Assembly (NCBI RefSeq): GCF_003711805.1
Contig: NZ_QXCP01000002.1
Coordinates: forward strand, 1-64,000
Direction: 5' to 3'
Length of the DNA stretch: 64,000 nucleotides
DNA from: Brachybacterium sp. EE-P12
Lineage (GTDB): Bacteria; Actinomycetota; Actinomycetes; Actinomycetales; Dermabacteraceae
The translations under genes and the position numbers were made by a program. This document shows, piece by piece, positions 16,897 through 25,225 of this stretch (positions are counted from its first letter, which is position 1; each line of letters opens with the position of its first letter). The notes below the pieces were generated by a model. That model was not told the DNA's origin. It ran no database searches and saw only the letters and a program-made list of their open reading frames with translations.

Positions 16897-18077
16897 TGAC
16901 CGACCGCCCCCACCCGACCGACGCCGACACCGTCGACCGCCGCACGCCCGGCAGCGCCACCCCCGCGCCGCCCGAGGCCGCCGAATGCCAGGACTGGGAC
17001 CCGCTGGCCGCGCTGCGCACCCCGTCGGACCCGCCGCTGGACGTGCTGCTGTCCGGCACGGTGTTCTTCGACATCGTCTTCACCGGCATGGACCGCCTAC
17101 CGCAGCCCGGCGAGGAGCTGTGGTCCAAGGGCATGGGCTCGAGCCCCGGCGGGATCGCGAACCTCGCCACCGCCACCGCCCGGCTCGGGCTGCGCACGGG
17201 CCTCGTCGCCGGCTTCGGGGACGACGCCTACGGCGACTGGATGTGGCAGACGCTCTCCGAGGAGGAGGGCATCGACCTCAGCGCCTCGCGGCAGTTCGAC
17301 GACTTCCACTCGGCGCTGACCACCTCGATCGCCGCGCACGGGGACCGCGCGATGGTCACCCACGGCCACGACCTGCCCGAGCCGCTCTCCTCCCTCATCG
17401 CGCGCGCCCCCGCGGCCCGTGCCGCCGTCGTGGACCTCGCCGGGGAGACCTCCTGGTGGGCCGAGCTCGCCCGGGGCGGCGCGCTGATCTTCGCCGACAT
17501 CGGCTTCGACGCGACCGGGAGGTGGGACCCCGCCGACCTCGCTCCGCTCGCGCACTGCCACGCCTTCACCCCCAACGCCGTCGAGGCCACCGCCTACACC
17601 CGCACCGACAGCCCCGGGAAGGCGGTGCGGGCGCTGGCCGAGAAGGTGCCGCTCGCGGTGGTGACCGACGGGGTCGACGGCGCCTACGCGATCGACTCCT
17701 CCACCGGCGAGGAGGCGTTCTGCCCCGCCGTGCCGGTCCACGCCATCGACACCACCGGTGCCGGGGACGTGTTCGCCGCCGGGCTCGTGCTCGGCACCCT
17801 CGCGCAGTGGCCGCTCGAGCAGCGCCTCCGCTTCGCCTCCCTGTGCTCGGCGCTGGCCGTGCAGCAGTTCGGCGGGTCGCTCGCCGCCCCCGGCTGGGGC
17901 GACATCACCGACTGGTGGCGCCAGCTCAGCGACGCCTCCGCCGACGGGGACCTCCGCGCCGCCTACACCCGCGGCGGCTACGAGTTCCTCGACGCCGTGG
18001 TCCCCGACCACCCCGTGCTCGGCCGGCGCCGCGCCCAGGGCACCTTCGCGCTGCGCAGCGACGCCGGTCGGCACTGA
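16896..18077 (+). CDS. PfkB-family carbohydrate kinase
   Basis: A 393-aa kinase with the ribokinase fold. The N-terminal GTVFFDIVF and GSSPGGIANLATATARLG (about residues 83-100) match PfkB signature 1. The catalytic GAGD is in DTTGAGDVFAAG (about 286-297), where Asp is the base. About 45 Pro/Ala-rich residues precede the domain. It presumably phosphorylates the sugar brought in by the preceding importer. The ATG overlaps the permease stop (TGATG). Confidence 0.88.
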   Translation: MTDRPHPTDADTVDRRTPGSATPAPPEAAECQDWDPLAALRTPSDPPLDVLLSGTVFFDIVFTGMDRLPQPGEELWSKGMGSSPGGIANLATATARLGLRTGLVAGFGDDAYGDWMWQTLSEEEGIDLSASRQFDDFHSALTTSIAAHGDRAMVTHGHDLPEPLSSLIARAPAARAAVVDLAGETSWWAELARGGALIFADIGFDATGRWDPADLAPLAHCHAFTPNAVEATAYTRTDSPGKAVRALAEKVPLAVVTDGVDGAYAIDSSTGEEAFCPAVPVHAIDTTGAGDVFAAGLVLGTLAQWPLEQRLRFASLCSALAVQQFGGSLAAPGWGDITDWWRQLSDASADGDLRAAYTRGGYEFLDAVVPDHPVLGRRRAQGTFALRSDAGRH

Positions 18078-18163
18078 CCCCGTCCTCGCCCCTCCACGAC
18101 CTGCATGCCCCGACCCATCCACCGGTGCATCGATGCGCCGCCGCACGAGAGAAGTCAGGAACC

Positions 18164-20932
18164 ATGTCGCACCAGCCCGACACCGGCACCGGCGGCCGCG
18201 CCGGCTCCGCGCCGCGCGGGATCTCCCGTCGGCGCCTCCTGCAGGGCTCGGCCGTTCTGGGCCTCGCCGCCGGCGCCACGGCCCTCGACCTCAGCGGCCT
18301 CCCGCCGATGGAGCGCGCCCTCGCCGACGGCTCCGTCGACCTGGACATCCTGTACATCGGCGCGCACCCGGACGACGAGGCCTGGACCCTCGCCGCCTTC
18401 GGCCAGTGGAACGAGTTCGAGGACCAGACCGCCGGGGTCATCACCATCACCCGCGGCGAGGGCGGCGGGAACGCCGTCGGCCTCGAGGAGGGGCCTGAGC
18501 TGGGACTGATCCGCGAGGGGGAGGAGCGCACCGCCGTCGGCTACGCCGGGATCGAGCACGTGTTCAACCTCGACGCCGTCGACTTCTTCTACACCCTCTC
18601 CGCCCCGCTCAGCTACGACGTGTGGGGCGGGGCGGAGGTGCTCAGCCGCGTGATCCGGGTGGTCCGCGCGACCCGTCCCGACGTGATCGTGACGATGAAC
18701 CCGTCGGCCGTGCAGGGCAATCACGGCAACCATCAGCAGGCCGCGATGTTCGCGGTCGAGGCGTATCTGCTCGCCGGCCGGGAGGACGTCTTCCCCGAGC
18801 ACTTCGACGAGGGGCTGAAGCCCTTTGCCCCGAAGCGCCTGCTGCGCTCCGGCTCCGACGGCGAGGCGCCGACGGGCCCCGACGCTGTCGCGACCGGGTT
18901 CACCCCGCTGGTCGCGAGCGATGTGGTGTTCGGGGCGTGGAACGGCACCGAGTCGGAGCGGCACGGCAAGCGCTGGTCGGCTGTACGGGACGACTCCGTC
19001 CACGCCTACCGCACCCAGGGCTGGCACGTGAACCCGCCCACCACCAGCGATCCGGAGGAGATCCCCGCCGCCTGGTTCACCCTCATCGACTCCCGCACCC
19101 CGATCCCCGACCCGACCAGCGGCGACACCGCCGCGCTCGCCGGGGCGACCCTCCCGATCGACGGCGGCCTGCCGCTGGGCACCACCCTCGAGCTGCGCTG
19201 CGAGCAGTTCGCCGTGCAGACCGGTGGGAAGGTCGAGGTCGAGGTCGTGATCGGTGCCGCAGGCAGCGCACTGCCCGGCGTGCAGGTGGAGCTCGAGGCG
19301 CCGGAGGGCTGGGACGCCGGGCGCCGGCAGGTCCTCGGCACGATCCCCGCGAAGCAGTCCCGCAGCGTGACCTTCGCCGTCGAGGTGCCGGAGAGCGCGA
19401 CCCCGGGTGAGCACGTGCTGCTGCGCGCCCGCGTCACCTCCCGCAAGGGCAGCGGCGAGAACGTGCTCCCGCTGCGCACCGCCGGCGTGGTCGAGGCCGG
19501 CATCGCCGACCGCGCCGAGATCGCCGCCTTCCTGGAATGGACCGAGGAGCTGGGGATGCAGCGTCTCGACGCGCTCGTGCCCACCCGTCGGTCGCTGGGC
19601 CAGGGGCGCGCCGAGGAGTTCGAGATCGTGGTGCGCAACCGCTCCGAGCAGGTCCAGGACGCGGAGGTCACCCTCGCCCTGCCCGACGGCTTCACCGCCG
19701 AGCCCGCCGAGCTGCTGGTCGAGGCCGTCCCCGCTCTCGGCGAGGCGACGGCCGCGGTGCGGATCGAGAACACCGATGCCTCGCTGCCGACGGCGAACCG
19801 CGCCTCCGACGGTGGGGTCTACGCCGTGACCGTCACCGCCGCAGCCGACGGGGTCGCCGCCGAGACCGCGCAGGGCCTCCACCTGGTGCCGCGCCTGGTC
19901 GCCTCCCGCAGCGAAGGGGTCGAGGTCGACGCGGTGCGCGGCAGCGAGGAGTACCCCGGCGAGCCGATCGACATCGGCACCCTCTGGGAGGGTGCGGAGG
20001 TCACGCCGGAGGATGCCTCGGGCGCCACCTGGGTGACCTACGACGACGAGGCGCTGCACGTGTTCGTGCAGGTCGTCGACGACACCCTCGGCGCCCTGCT
20101 GCCGCCGGAGGACAACAAGCAGCGCTTCCGCACCGACTCGATCGAGATCATGATCGACCCGCGCGGCACCTCCGACAACACCTCCACCACCTTCATCCTC
20201 GGGGTGCTGCCCGGCACCGACGACGGCGCCGGCCGGGTGGGCGACCCGGTCGGCGGTCGCGACCACGACAACCGCCAGGGGCCGATCGAGGAGGTCGCAC
20301 CGACGGTGCGGATCGCCGCGAAGGTCTCCCAGCCCTACCAGGGCTACGTCATCGAGACGACGATCCCCTTCGCGGAACTGCCCGACGGCATCGACCCCAC
20401 CCGGATGGGCTTCAACGTGGTCGTCTACGACTCCGACACCCAGGACCGCACCGGCCAGTCCCGCATCGGCTGGTCCACCTTCCCCGGCGTGCAGGCCGAT
20501 CCGTTCCGCTGGGGCGTGCTCGAGCTGCCGGGGCTCGAGGCCGGGCCCGAGGCGCCGGTCGAGCCGCGGATCCCGGACACCTCCGCCCGCTCCGTCGCCT
20601 CACCGCAGTCGATCCTGCAGTCCGCGGCCGACGGGGTGGGGCTCGGCGGCTTCCCCGCGCTCGGCGCGGAGGCGGTGCGGGTCGACAAGGCGACCCGCCG
20701 ACGCCGCGAGATCAGCGCCGTGGTGCGCACCGCGGCGCCCGGCACCCGGCGGGTGTTCGTCTGGGACGGGGAGCGGACCGTCGGCGAGCTCGAGGCCACC
20801 GACGTCCGCTCCGCCCGCGAGGTCGTGACGATCCCGCTGGTCGGGGACGTGCCGGCCGACGCGACGCTGACCGTGGCCGTGTCGCTGGAGAACGAGGACG
20901 GCGCCGGCGCGGGCGCCGCGACGGTGCGCTGA
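18164..20932 (+). CDS. Tat-exported PIG-L (LmbE-like) deacetylase with NEW3-like and CBM9-like domains
   Basis: A 922-aa predicted extracellular protein. A Tat-like signal (SRRRLLQGSAVLGLAAGATA, about residues 21-40) precedes a PIG-L domain with the zinc motif HPDDE at 68-72 and a second-shell His run (GNHGNHQQ, about 188-195). From about 345 to 590 come two NPCBM/NEW3-like beta-sandwiches (for example VEVEVVIGAAGSALPGVQVEL). About 605-790 resembles a CBM9-type sugar-binding domain (WVTYDDEALHVFVQVVDD, IEIMIDPRG). PIG-L enzymes remove N-acetyl groups from amino sugars, so a role in trimming extracellular acetylated glycans before uptake is plausible. It follows the kinase gene by 86 bp. Confidence 0.82.
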   Translation: MSHQPDTGTGGRAGSAPRGISRRRLLQGSAVLGLAAGATALDLSGLPPMERALADGSVDLDILYIGAHPDDEAWTLAAFGQWNEFEDQTAGVITITRGEGGGNAVGLEEGPELGLIREGEERTAVGYAGIEHVFNLDAVDFFYTLSAPLSYDVWGGAEVLSRVIRVVRATRPDVIVTMNPSAVQGNHGNHQQAAMFAVEAYLLAGREDVFPEHFDEGLKPFAPKRLLRSGSDGEAPTGPDAVATGFTPLVASDVVFGAWNGTESERHGKRWSAVRDDSVHAYRTQGWHVNPPTTSDPEEIPAAWFTLIDSRTPIPDPTSGDTAALAGATLPIDGGLPLGTTLELRCEQFAVQTGGKVEVEVVIGAAGSALPGVQVELEAPEGWDAGRRQVLGTIPAKQSRSVTFAVEVPESATPGEHVLLRARVTSRKGSGENVLPLRTAGVVEAGIADRAEIAAFLEWTEELGMQRLDALVPTRRSLGQGRAEEFEIVVRNRSEQVQDAEVTLALPDGFTAEPAELLVEAVPALGEATAAVRIENTDASLPTANRASDGGVYAVTVTAAADGVAAETAQGLHLVPRLVASRSEGVEVDAVRGSEEYPGEPIDIGTLWEGAEVTPEDASGATWVTYDDEALHVFVQVVDDTLGALLPPEDNKQRFRTDSIEIMIDPRGTSDNTSTTFILGVLPGTDDGAGRVGDPVGGRDHDNRQGPIEEVAPTVRIAAKVSQPYQGYVIETTIPFAELPDGIDPTRMGFNVVVYDSDTQDRTGQSRIGWSTFPGVQADPFRWGVLELPGLEAGPEAPVEPRIPDTSARSVASPQSILQSAADGVGLGGFPALGAEAVRVDKATRRRREISAVVRTAAPGTRRVFVWDGERTVGELEATDVRSAREVVTIPLVGDVPADATLTVAVSLENEDGAGAGAATVR

Positions 20933-20973
20933 GCGACGGTCCTCCACCGCTCCGGCGCCCGGGTTACTGCAAA

Positions 20974-21019
20974 GTCATGTGCCGCTGCGTTCCCACCGTG
21001 GAACACAGCGGCACATGAC
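20974..21019. terminator. Long hairpin between convergent genes
   Basis: Arms 20974-20996 and 20998-21019 pair over 22 bp with one wobble and one bulge, and almost no loop. It sits between the deacetylase (+) and the SRPBCC gene (-), where a bidirectional terminator is expected. It shares the octamer GTGCCGCT/AGCGGCAC with the elements at 11301 and 28659, but in inverted order. Confidence 0.6.
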
Positions 21020-21108
21020 ATGAAGCTGCGTGCCGCGCGGGTGCATGCCGCGTGGACATGCGGCGCGGGGCCCGTGGCTCCGGGCGGTCGCCCCGTGCGG
21101 GGCCCGGA

Positions 21109-21666
21109 TCAGCCGTCGGCGCTGCCCGTCACGGCGCGCTCGAGCGCGGCGAGGGACTCCTCGAGGAAGCTCGGCGGGAACGGCGGCAGGCCGAACTCCT
21201 TCTGCAGCGGGTCGGGCACGGCGCTCCAGTCGTAGGTCAGCGTGACCTCTGTGGCCGGCCCGCCGTCCGCGCCGCCTGCGGGGGCGAGGTCGTAGCGCCA
21301 GGTCCAGCCGCCGGTGCCGAGCTCGCCGTCCGGGCCGTACTGCCCCGGCTCCCACGCGATCGTCCGGTCCTGCTCGAAGGCGATCACGCGGTTGTGCATG
21401 TCGTAGCGGCCCTGGGCGTTCTCGTGGAACATCTCGATGCCGAACACCTGCCCCACCCCGGTCAGCGGCGTCGGATCCTCCTCGAGGGAGCCGCGGACCC
21501 AGTCCGTCGGCTCGGTCTCGTGATGCCGGGCCGGGTCGGCGAGCAGGGCGAACACCTGCTGCGAGGCGGCGGGGATCGTGCGGGAGACGACGTAGCGTCC
21601 CTCGTCGGGCGCGGTGCGTCCGCCGTCGGTGCCCTGCTCGCCGGCGCTCTGCGTCTCGGTGCTCAT
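21109..21666 (-). CDS. SRPBCC-family protein
   Basis: A 185-aa START/Bet v1-like protein. After about 25 polar residues, RYVVSRTIPAASQQVFALLADPARH opens the fold. IAWEPG, WTWRYDLAP and TEVTLTYDWSAVPDPL are the later strands, and the last helix (ESLAALERAV) closes the cavity. Such proteins bind hydrophobic ligands; no specific ligand is suggested. It is last in a three-gene operon; its start overlaps the DUF899 stop (ATGA). Confidence 0.85.
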   Translation of the reverse strand: MSTETQSAGEQGTDGGRTAPDEGRYVVSRTIPAASQQVFALLADPARHHETEPTDWVRGSLEEDPTPLTGVGQVFGIEMFHENAQGRYDMHNRVIAFEQDRTIAWEPGQYGPDGELGTGGWTWRYDLAPAGGADGGPATEVTLTYDWSAVPDPLQKEFGLPPFPPSFLEESLAALERAVTGSADG

Positions 21667-22445
21667 GCCTGCTCCTTCGTGTCCTGGGTGTTCGTGTCCT
21701 GGTCGGCGCAGCACTCCGCGCGGTGCTCCGACGAGTCGTGCGAGTCTCCGCCGCCCGGCCCGTAGAGGGCCGCGACGTCGGGGGAGTCGAGCCACTTGTC
21801 GTAGGTCTGCGACTGCGGCCAGCCCTCGGGGGAGTCCTGCCAGGCCTCCTGCCTGCCGTAGGGCAGCACGTCCACGAGGGAGAAGGTGTGGCCGAGCTGC
21901 TCGGTGCCGCGCCCGTCGGTGTGCCAGGTGCGGTACACCCGCTCGCCGTCGCGCAGGAGGACGTTCACGGCGAAGCCGCCGCCGGGCGGGGCGCCGACGT
22001 CGGCCCCGAAATCGCTGTGCGCGGTGGAGTACCAGTCCATGCGGTTGCCGACCTTCTCGCGATAGGCGAGGGCCTCGCCGATCTCGCCCTGGGTGACGAT
22101 CACGAAGCGCGCATCGTACGGACGCAGGAAGTCGGTGCGGGTGAACTGCGAGGTGAAACCGGTGCAACCGCCGCACTGCCAGTCGGCGCCCGGGGTCCAC
22201 ATGTGGTGGTAGGTGATCAGCTGCGTCGCGCCGTCGAAGACGTCGACCAGGCGGATCGGCCCGCCCGGCCCCTCGAGCGTGTAGTCGGGCAGCTCGACCA
22301 TCGGCAGGCGACGACGCTGCGCGGCGATCGCGTCGAGCTCCCTGGTCGCGGCCTTCTCGCGCACCCGGAGCGCATCCAGCTCGCGTCGCCAGGTCTCGGC
22401 ATCGACGACGGGTGGCCGGGCAGGGGCGTGGTGCGAGGCGGTCAT
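21663..22445 (-). CDS. DUF899-family thioredoxin-like protein
   Basis: A 260-aa member of the DUF899 group with a thioredoxin fold. The helical N-terminus WRRELDALRVREKAATRELDAIAAQRRRLPMV is diagnostic. The redox-like region reads YHHMWTPGADWQCGGCTGFTSQF (about residues 92-114) with a CxxC. The ending is His/Asp/Cys-rich and variable. Catalytic function is unknown. It sits between the DHFR-like and SRPBCC genes with overlapping starts and stops. Confidence 0.88.
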   Translation of the reverse strand: MTASHHAPARPPVVDAETWRRELDALRVREKAATRELDAIAAQRRRLPMVELPDYTLEGPGGPIRLVDVFDGATQLITYHHMWTPGADWQCGGCTGFTSQFTRTDFLRPYDARFVIVTQGEIGEALAYREKVGNRMDWYSTAHSDFGADVGAPPGGGFAVNVLLRDGERVYRTWHTDGRGTEQLGHTFSLVDVLPYGRQEAWQDSPEGWPQSQTYDKWLDSPDVAALYGPGGGDSHDSSEHRAECCADQDTNTQDTKEQA

Positions 22446-22999
22446 GAGCGGTCCTTCCGGGAGGTCCAACGGGTGTAGGTGACGCCGGAGGCGAAGGAGA
22501 GGTGCTCGACGAGCTCGAGCCGTTCGGTGTGCCCGTCGGGGAAGAGCCGGCGGCCGCGCCCCTGCACGTACGGGTACGTCCACAGGCAGTAGGCGTCCAC
22601 GAGACCGGCGGCGATCAGCGCATGGCAGAGGGTGATCGAACCGGTCAGGGAGATCTCCGCCCCGTCGGCCTGTTTCAGGGCGCGCACCTGCTCCAGCGGG
22701 TCGCCGGTGAGGATCGTGGAGTTCTGCCATTCGGGATCCGTCAGCGTGGAGGTGACCACGTACTTCTGCAGGGTGTTCAACTCGTCGGAGACCCCGGTGG
22801 TGTCCTCGGTCTGCTGCGGCCAGAAGCCGCGGAAGTCCTCGAAGGTCTGCCGGCCCAGCAGGATCGCGTCGCAGGAGGCGCTGTCGCGGGCGAGGACCCG
22901 GGCCTGATCGGTGTCCTGGGCCATCGGGTCGAACCAGTCGTCGAGCATCTCGACGCTGCCATCGGCGGTGATGTTCTGGGTGAGGATCAGGGGTCGCAC
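22442..22999 (-). CDS. Dihydrofolate reductase-family (RibD C-terminal-like) protein
   Basis: A 185-aa protein with the RibD-C/DHFR-like fold: LILTQNITADGSVEM, LLGRQTFEDFRGFWP (about residues 47-61), KYVVTSTLTDPEW and the closing ISLTGSITLCHALIAAGLVDAYCLWTYPYVQGRGRRLF. Such enzymes usually reduce small ligands with NADPH; true folate reduction is unlikely. The GTG start at 22999 is supported by GGAGG ten bases upstream. It is first in the operon and divergent from the LacI gene. Confidence 0.87.
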   Translation of the reverse strand: MRPLILTQNITADGSVEMLDDWFDPMAQDTDQARVLARDSASCDAILLGRQTFEDFRGFWPQQTEDTTGVSDELNTLQKYVVTSTLTDPEWQNSTILTGDPLEQVRALKQADGAEISLTGSITLCHALIAAGLVDAYCLWTYPYVQGRGRRLFPDGHTERLELVEHLSFASGVTYTRWTSRKDRS

Positions 23000-23140
23000 G
23001 GGGACCTCCTCCGGTCGGTGCCTCGGTGGAACCACGCTAGGGCCCGCAGTGCGGCGAGGGTTGTCCGATCCTGCGCAGACGGGGCGGGCGGGTGCTCCCC
23101 GCCGCCCTCGCTGGAGCGCTCCACTGCTACTGTCGGCCGG

Positions 23141-24166
23141 GTGAGCAGGACTTCCGACGGGGACAAGGGCCGAGCCCGCCGCATCACCATGGAGGACATC
23201 GCCCGCGAGGCCGGGGTCTCGCGCGCCCTCGTCTCGATCGCGATGCGCGACGCCCACGGCGTCAGCGCCACCACGCGCGAGCACATCCTCGAGGTCGCCC
23301 GCCGGCTCGGCTACCGCCACAACCGCGTCGCCGCCGACCTCGCCGGTCGGGGCGCCGGCGCGATCGGCGTGTTCGTCGCCGACCTGCACAACGACCTCTA
23401 CGCCGACGTCTTCGACGGGATCCGCGAGGTGCTCGATGCGGCCGGTCGGCGGATCGTGCTCACCGTCGGGGCGGCCGACGGGTCCCGCGACACCGCGGGG
23501 CTGGACGGGCTCCTCGAGGCCCGGGTCGGGGCCTCGATCGGTCTCGGCGTGCGGCTGTCCGACGCGGAGCTGCACGACCGCGCCCCGCTCGGTCCCCTCG
23601 TACTGACCACCCGCGAGGTGCCCGGACTGCTCTCGGCCGCCTCCGACGACGTGGCCGGGGCGCGCCTGGCGACCGAGCACCTGCTGGCCCTCGGCCACTG
23701 CCGCGTCACCTTCCTCGCGAACCCGCCCGGGGACGGCTATCTCGGTCGGCGCCGCGGCTACGAGGCCGCGATGACGGAAGCCGGGCTGGACCCGCACGTG
23801 CAGGTGACCAGCTACGACACGGCCGAGGTGCGCCGCTGCGCACGGGACCTCCTGGCGGGCGAGCGCCGGCCCACGGCCGTCCTCGCGCACAACGACCGCG
23901 CCGCCGTGGCCGTGCTCGGTGCGCTCGCGGACCTCGGCCTGCGCTGCCCGGAGGACGTCTCCGTGGTCGGCTACGACGGGGCCGAGGCCGCGGCGCTGCC
24001 CGGCATCGAGCTCACCACGGTGGACAGCCGCGCCGCGGAGGTGGGCCGCCAGGCCGCCCGGATCGCGCTGGCCCAGGTCGATCACGAGGCCGAGGCCCCG
24101 GAGCCCGCGCCGATCACCCCGCGGCTGATCACCCGACGCACCACGGCCGCACCGACCGGCGCCTGA
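23141..24166 (+). CDS. LacI-family transcriptional regulator
   Basis: A 341-aa regulator with the HTH ITMEDIAREAGVSRALVSIAM (about residues 13-33) and hinge helix NRVAADLAGR, followed by a sugar-binding-type effector domain (VVGYDGAEAAALPGIELTTV). A TACTGT box (23128-23133) lies seven bases before the GTG and no Shine-Dalgarno is seen, so the message may be leaderless. It lies between the detoxification operon and the ABC importer at 24407-27281, and could regulate the latter. Confidence 0.9.
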   Translation: MSRTSDGDKGRARRITMEDIAREAGVSRALVSIAMRDAHGVSATTREHILEVARRLGYRHNRVAADLAGRGAGAIGVFVADLHNDLYADVFDGIREVLDAAGRRIVLTVGAADGSRDTAGLDGLLEARVGASIGLGVRLSDAELHDRAPLGPLVLTTREVPGLLSAASDDVAGARLATEHLLALGHCRVTFLANPPGDGYLGRRRGYEAAMTEAGLDPHVQVTSYDTAEVRRCARDLLAGERRPTAVLAHNDRAAVAVLGALADLGLRCPEDVSVVGYDGAEAAALPGIELTTVDSRAAEVGRQAARIALAQVDHEAEAPEPAPITPRLITRRTTAAPTGA

Positions 24167-24248
24167 GCCAGCGCGCGTCGTCGGCCGAGCACCGGCGCGG
24201 GTCATTGCCCGTGAGCCGGGGCACGTCGTCGCTCGAGCGCCGCGCGGG

Positions 24249-24297
24249 TGTCAGGTTCTGAACCACTTCTGCGGTGAGAGTGGCTCAGAACCTGACA
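24249..24297. terminator. Hairpin, GTTCTGAACCACTT family (copy 2)
   Basis: Nineteen-base arms 24249-24267 and 24279-24297 pair with a single mismatch around an 11-nt loop. They lie between the convergent LacI and ABC ATPase genes. The core GGTTCTGAACCACT is shared with the hairpin at 61-99, so the sequence as well as the fold is conserved. Confidence 0.6.
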
Positions 24298-24340
24298 CGC
24301 GCGGGTTCGCGGCCCGCCCGGGCCCCGTTCGCGGCCCGCG

Positions 24341-24400
24341 CACGCCCGGCCCGCGCACGCCCGGCCCGCGCACGCCCGGCCCGCGCACGCCCGGCCCGCG
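24341..24400. repeat. Tandem repeat, four 15-bp units
   Basis: Four perfect copies of CACGCCCGGCCCGCG, with a partial unit just before (24331-24340). It ends seven bases before the ABC ATPase stop codon, in the gap between convergent genes. The array is non-coding in the frames of both neighbours. Confidence 0.85.
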
Positions 24401-24406
24401 CCCACG

Positions 24407-25225
24407 TCACGCTGTCTGCGCGGCCCTGCCCAGCTCGTGCTCGAGGGCCTCGAGCTCGGCGCCGCCGGCCATCTCCTGGGCGAGGCCCCGCAGGGTGGTC
24501 TCCTCCCGGGTCATGTCCGAGACGGTCTGGCCGCGCTTCAGCAGCACAAAGTGGTCTCCGACCAGGTAGGCGTGGTTGGGGTTGTGGGTGATGAAGATGA
24601 CGCCGAGGCCGCGCTCGCGGGCCCGCATCACGTACTTCAGCACCACGCCGGACTGGCGCACGCCGAGCGCCGCCGTCGGCTCGTCGAGGATCAGCACGCG
24701 CGCCCCGAAGTAGACCGCGCGGGCGATCGCGACGCACTGCCGCTCGCCGCCGGACATGGTGCCGATGGGCTGGTCGGGGTCCCGCACGGAGATGCCCATC
24801 TTCGCCATCTCCTCGACCACGATCCGCTTCGCCTCGCGGGTGCGGATCATGCCCAGGCGCGTCGGCTCCGAGCCGAGGAAGAAGTTCCTCCACACCGGCA
24901 TCAGCGGCGCGATCGCGAGGTCCTGGTAGACGGTCGCGATGCCGCGGTCCAGGGCGTCGCGCGGGCTCGAGAAGCGCACGGGCTCCCCGTCGATCAGCAT
25001 CTCGCCGGAGTCGGGGGCGTGGTAGCCCGAGAGGGTCTTGATGAACGTGGACTTGCCGGCGCCGTTGTCGCCGAGCACGCACGTCACCTCTCCCTCGCGC
25101 ACCGCGCAGGTCACGTCCCGCAGGGCGGTGACGCGTCCGAAGCTCTTGGTGATCGCGCGGACCTCGAGCACCGGGGTGGTGGTCGCATGGTCCGGCGGGG
25201 CCGTGAGGGCGGGGTTCTCGCTCAT
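24407..25225 (-). CDS. Sugar ABC transporter ATP-binding protein (single-domain, Frc/Mgl type)
   Basis: A 272-aa ATPase. Walker [10 protein letters not shown] is at 52-60, the signature MSGGERQ at about 155-161, Walker [10 protein letters not shown] at about 175-183, and the switch His in [12 protein letters not shown]2 importers usually have a duplicated ATPase of about 500 aa; the single domain here is the shorter variant that works as a homodimer. Third gene of the importer operon, start overlapping the permease stop (ATGA). Confidence 0.92.
   Translation of the reverse strand: MSENPALTAPPDHATTTPVLEVRAITKSFGRVTALRDVTCAVREGEVTCVLGDNGAGKSTFIKTLSGYHAPDSGEMLIDGEPVRFSSPRDALDRGIATVYQDLAIAPLMPVWRNFFLGSEPTRLGMIRTREAKRIVVEEMAKMGISVRDPDQPIGTMSGGERQCVAIARAVYFGARVLILDEPTAALGVRQSGVVLKYVMRARERGLGVIFITHNPNHAYLVGDHFVLLKRGQTVSDMTREETTLRGLAQEMAGGAELEALEHELGRAAQTA

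Noticed and set aside
16985-18163. Upstream extension of the deacetylase frame by about 390 residues
   Set aside because: It overlaps the PfkB kinase in another frame; the Tat signal at 18164 marks the true start.
24341-24400. CRISPR array
   Set aside because: Units are contiguous 15-bp copies without spacers.
24285-25082. Minus-strand frame with RAGRA repeats next to the ABC ATPase
   Set aside because: The repeat peptide is only the 15-bp tandem repeat read in a shadow frame.
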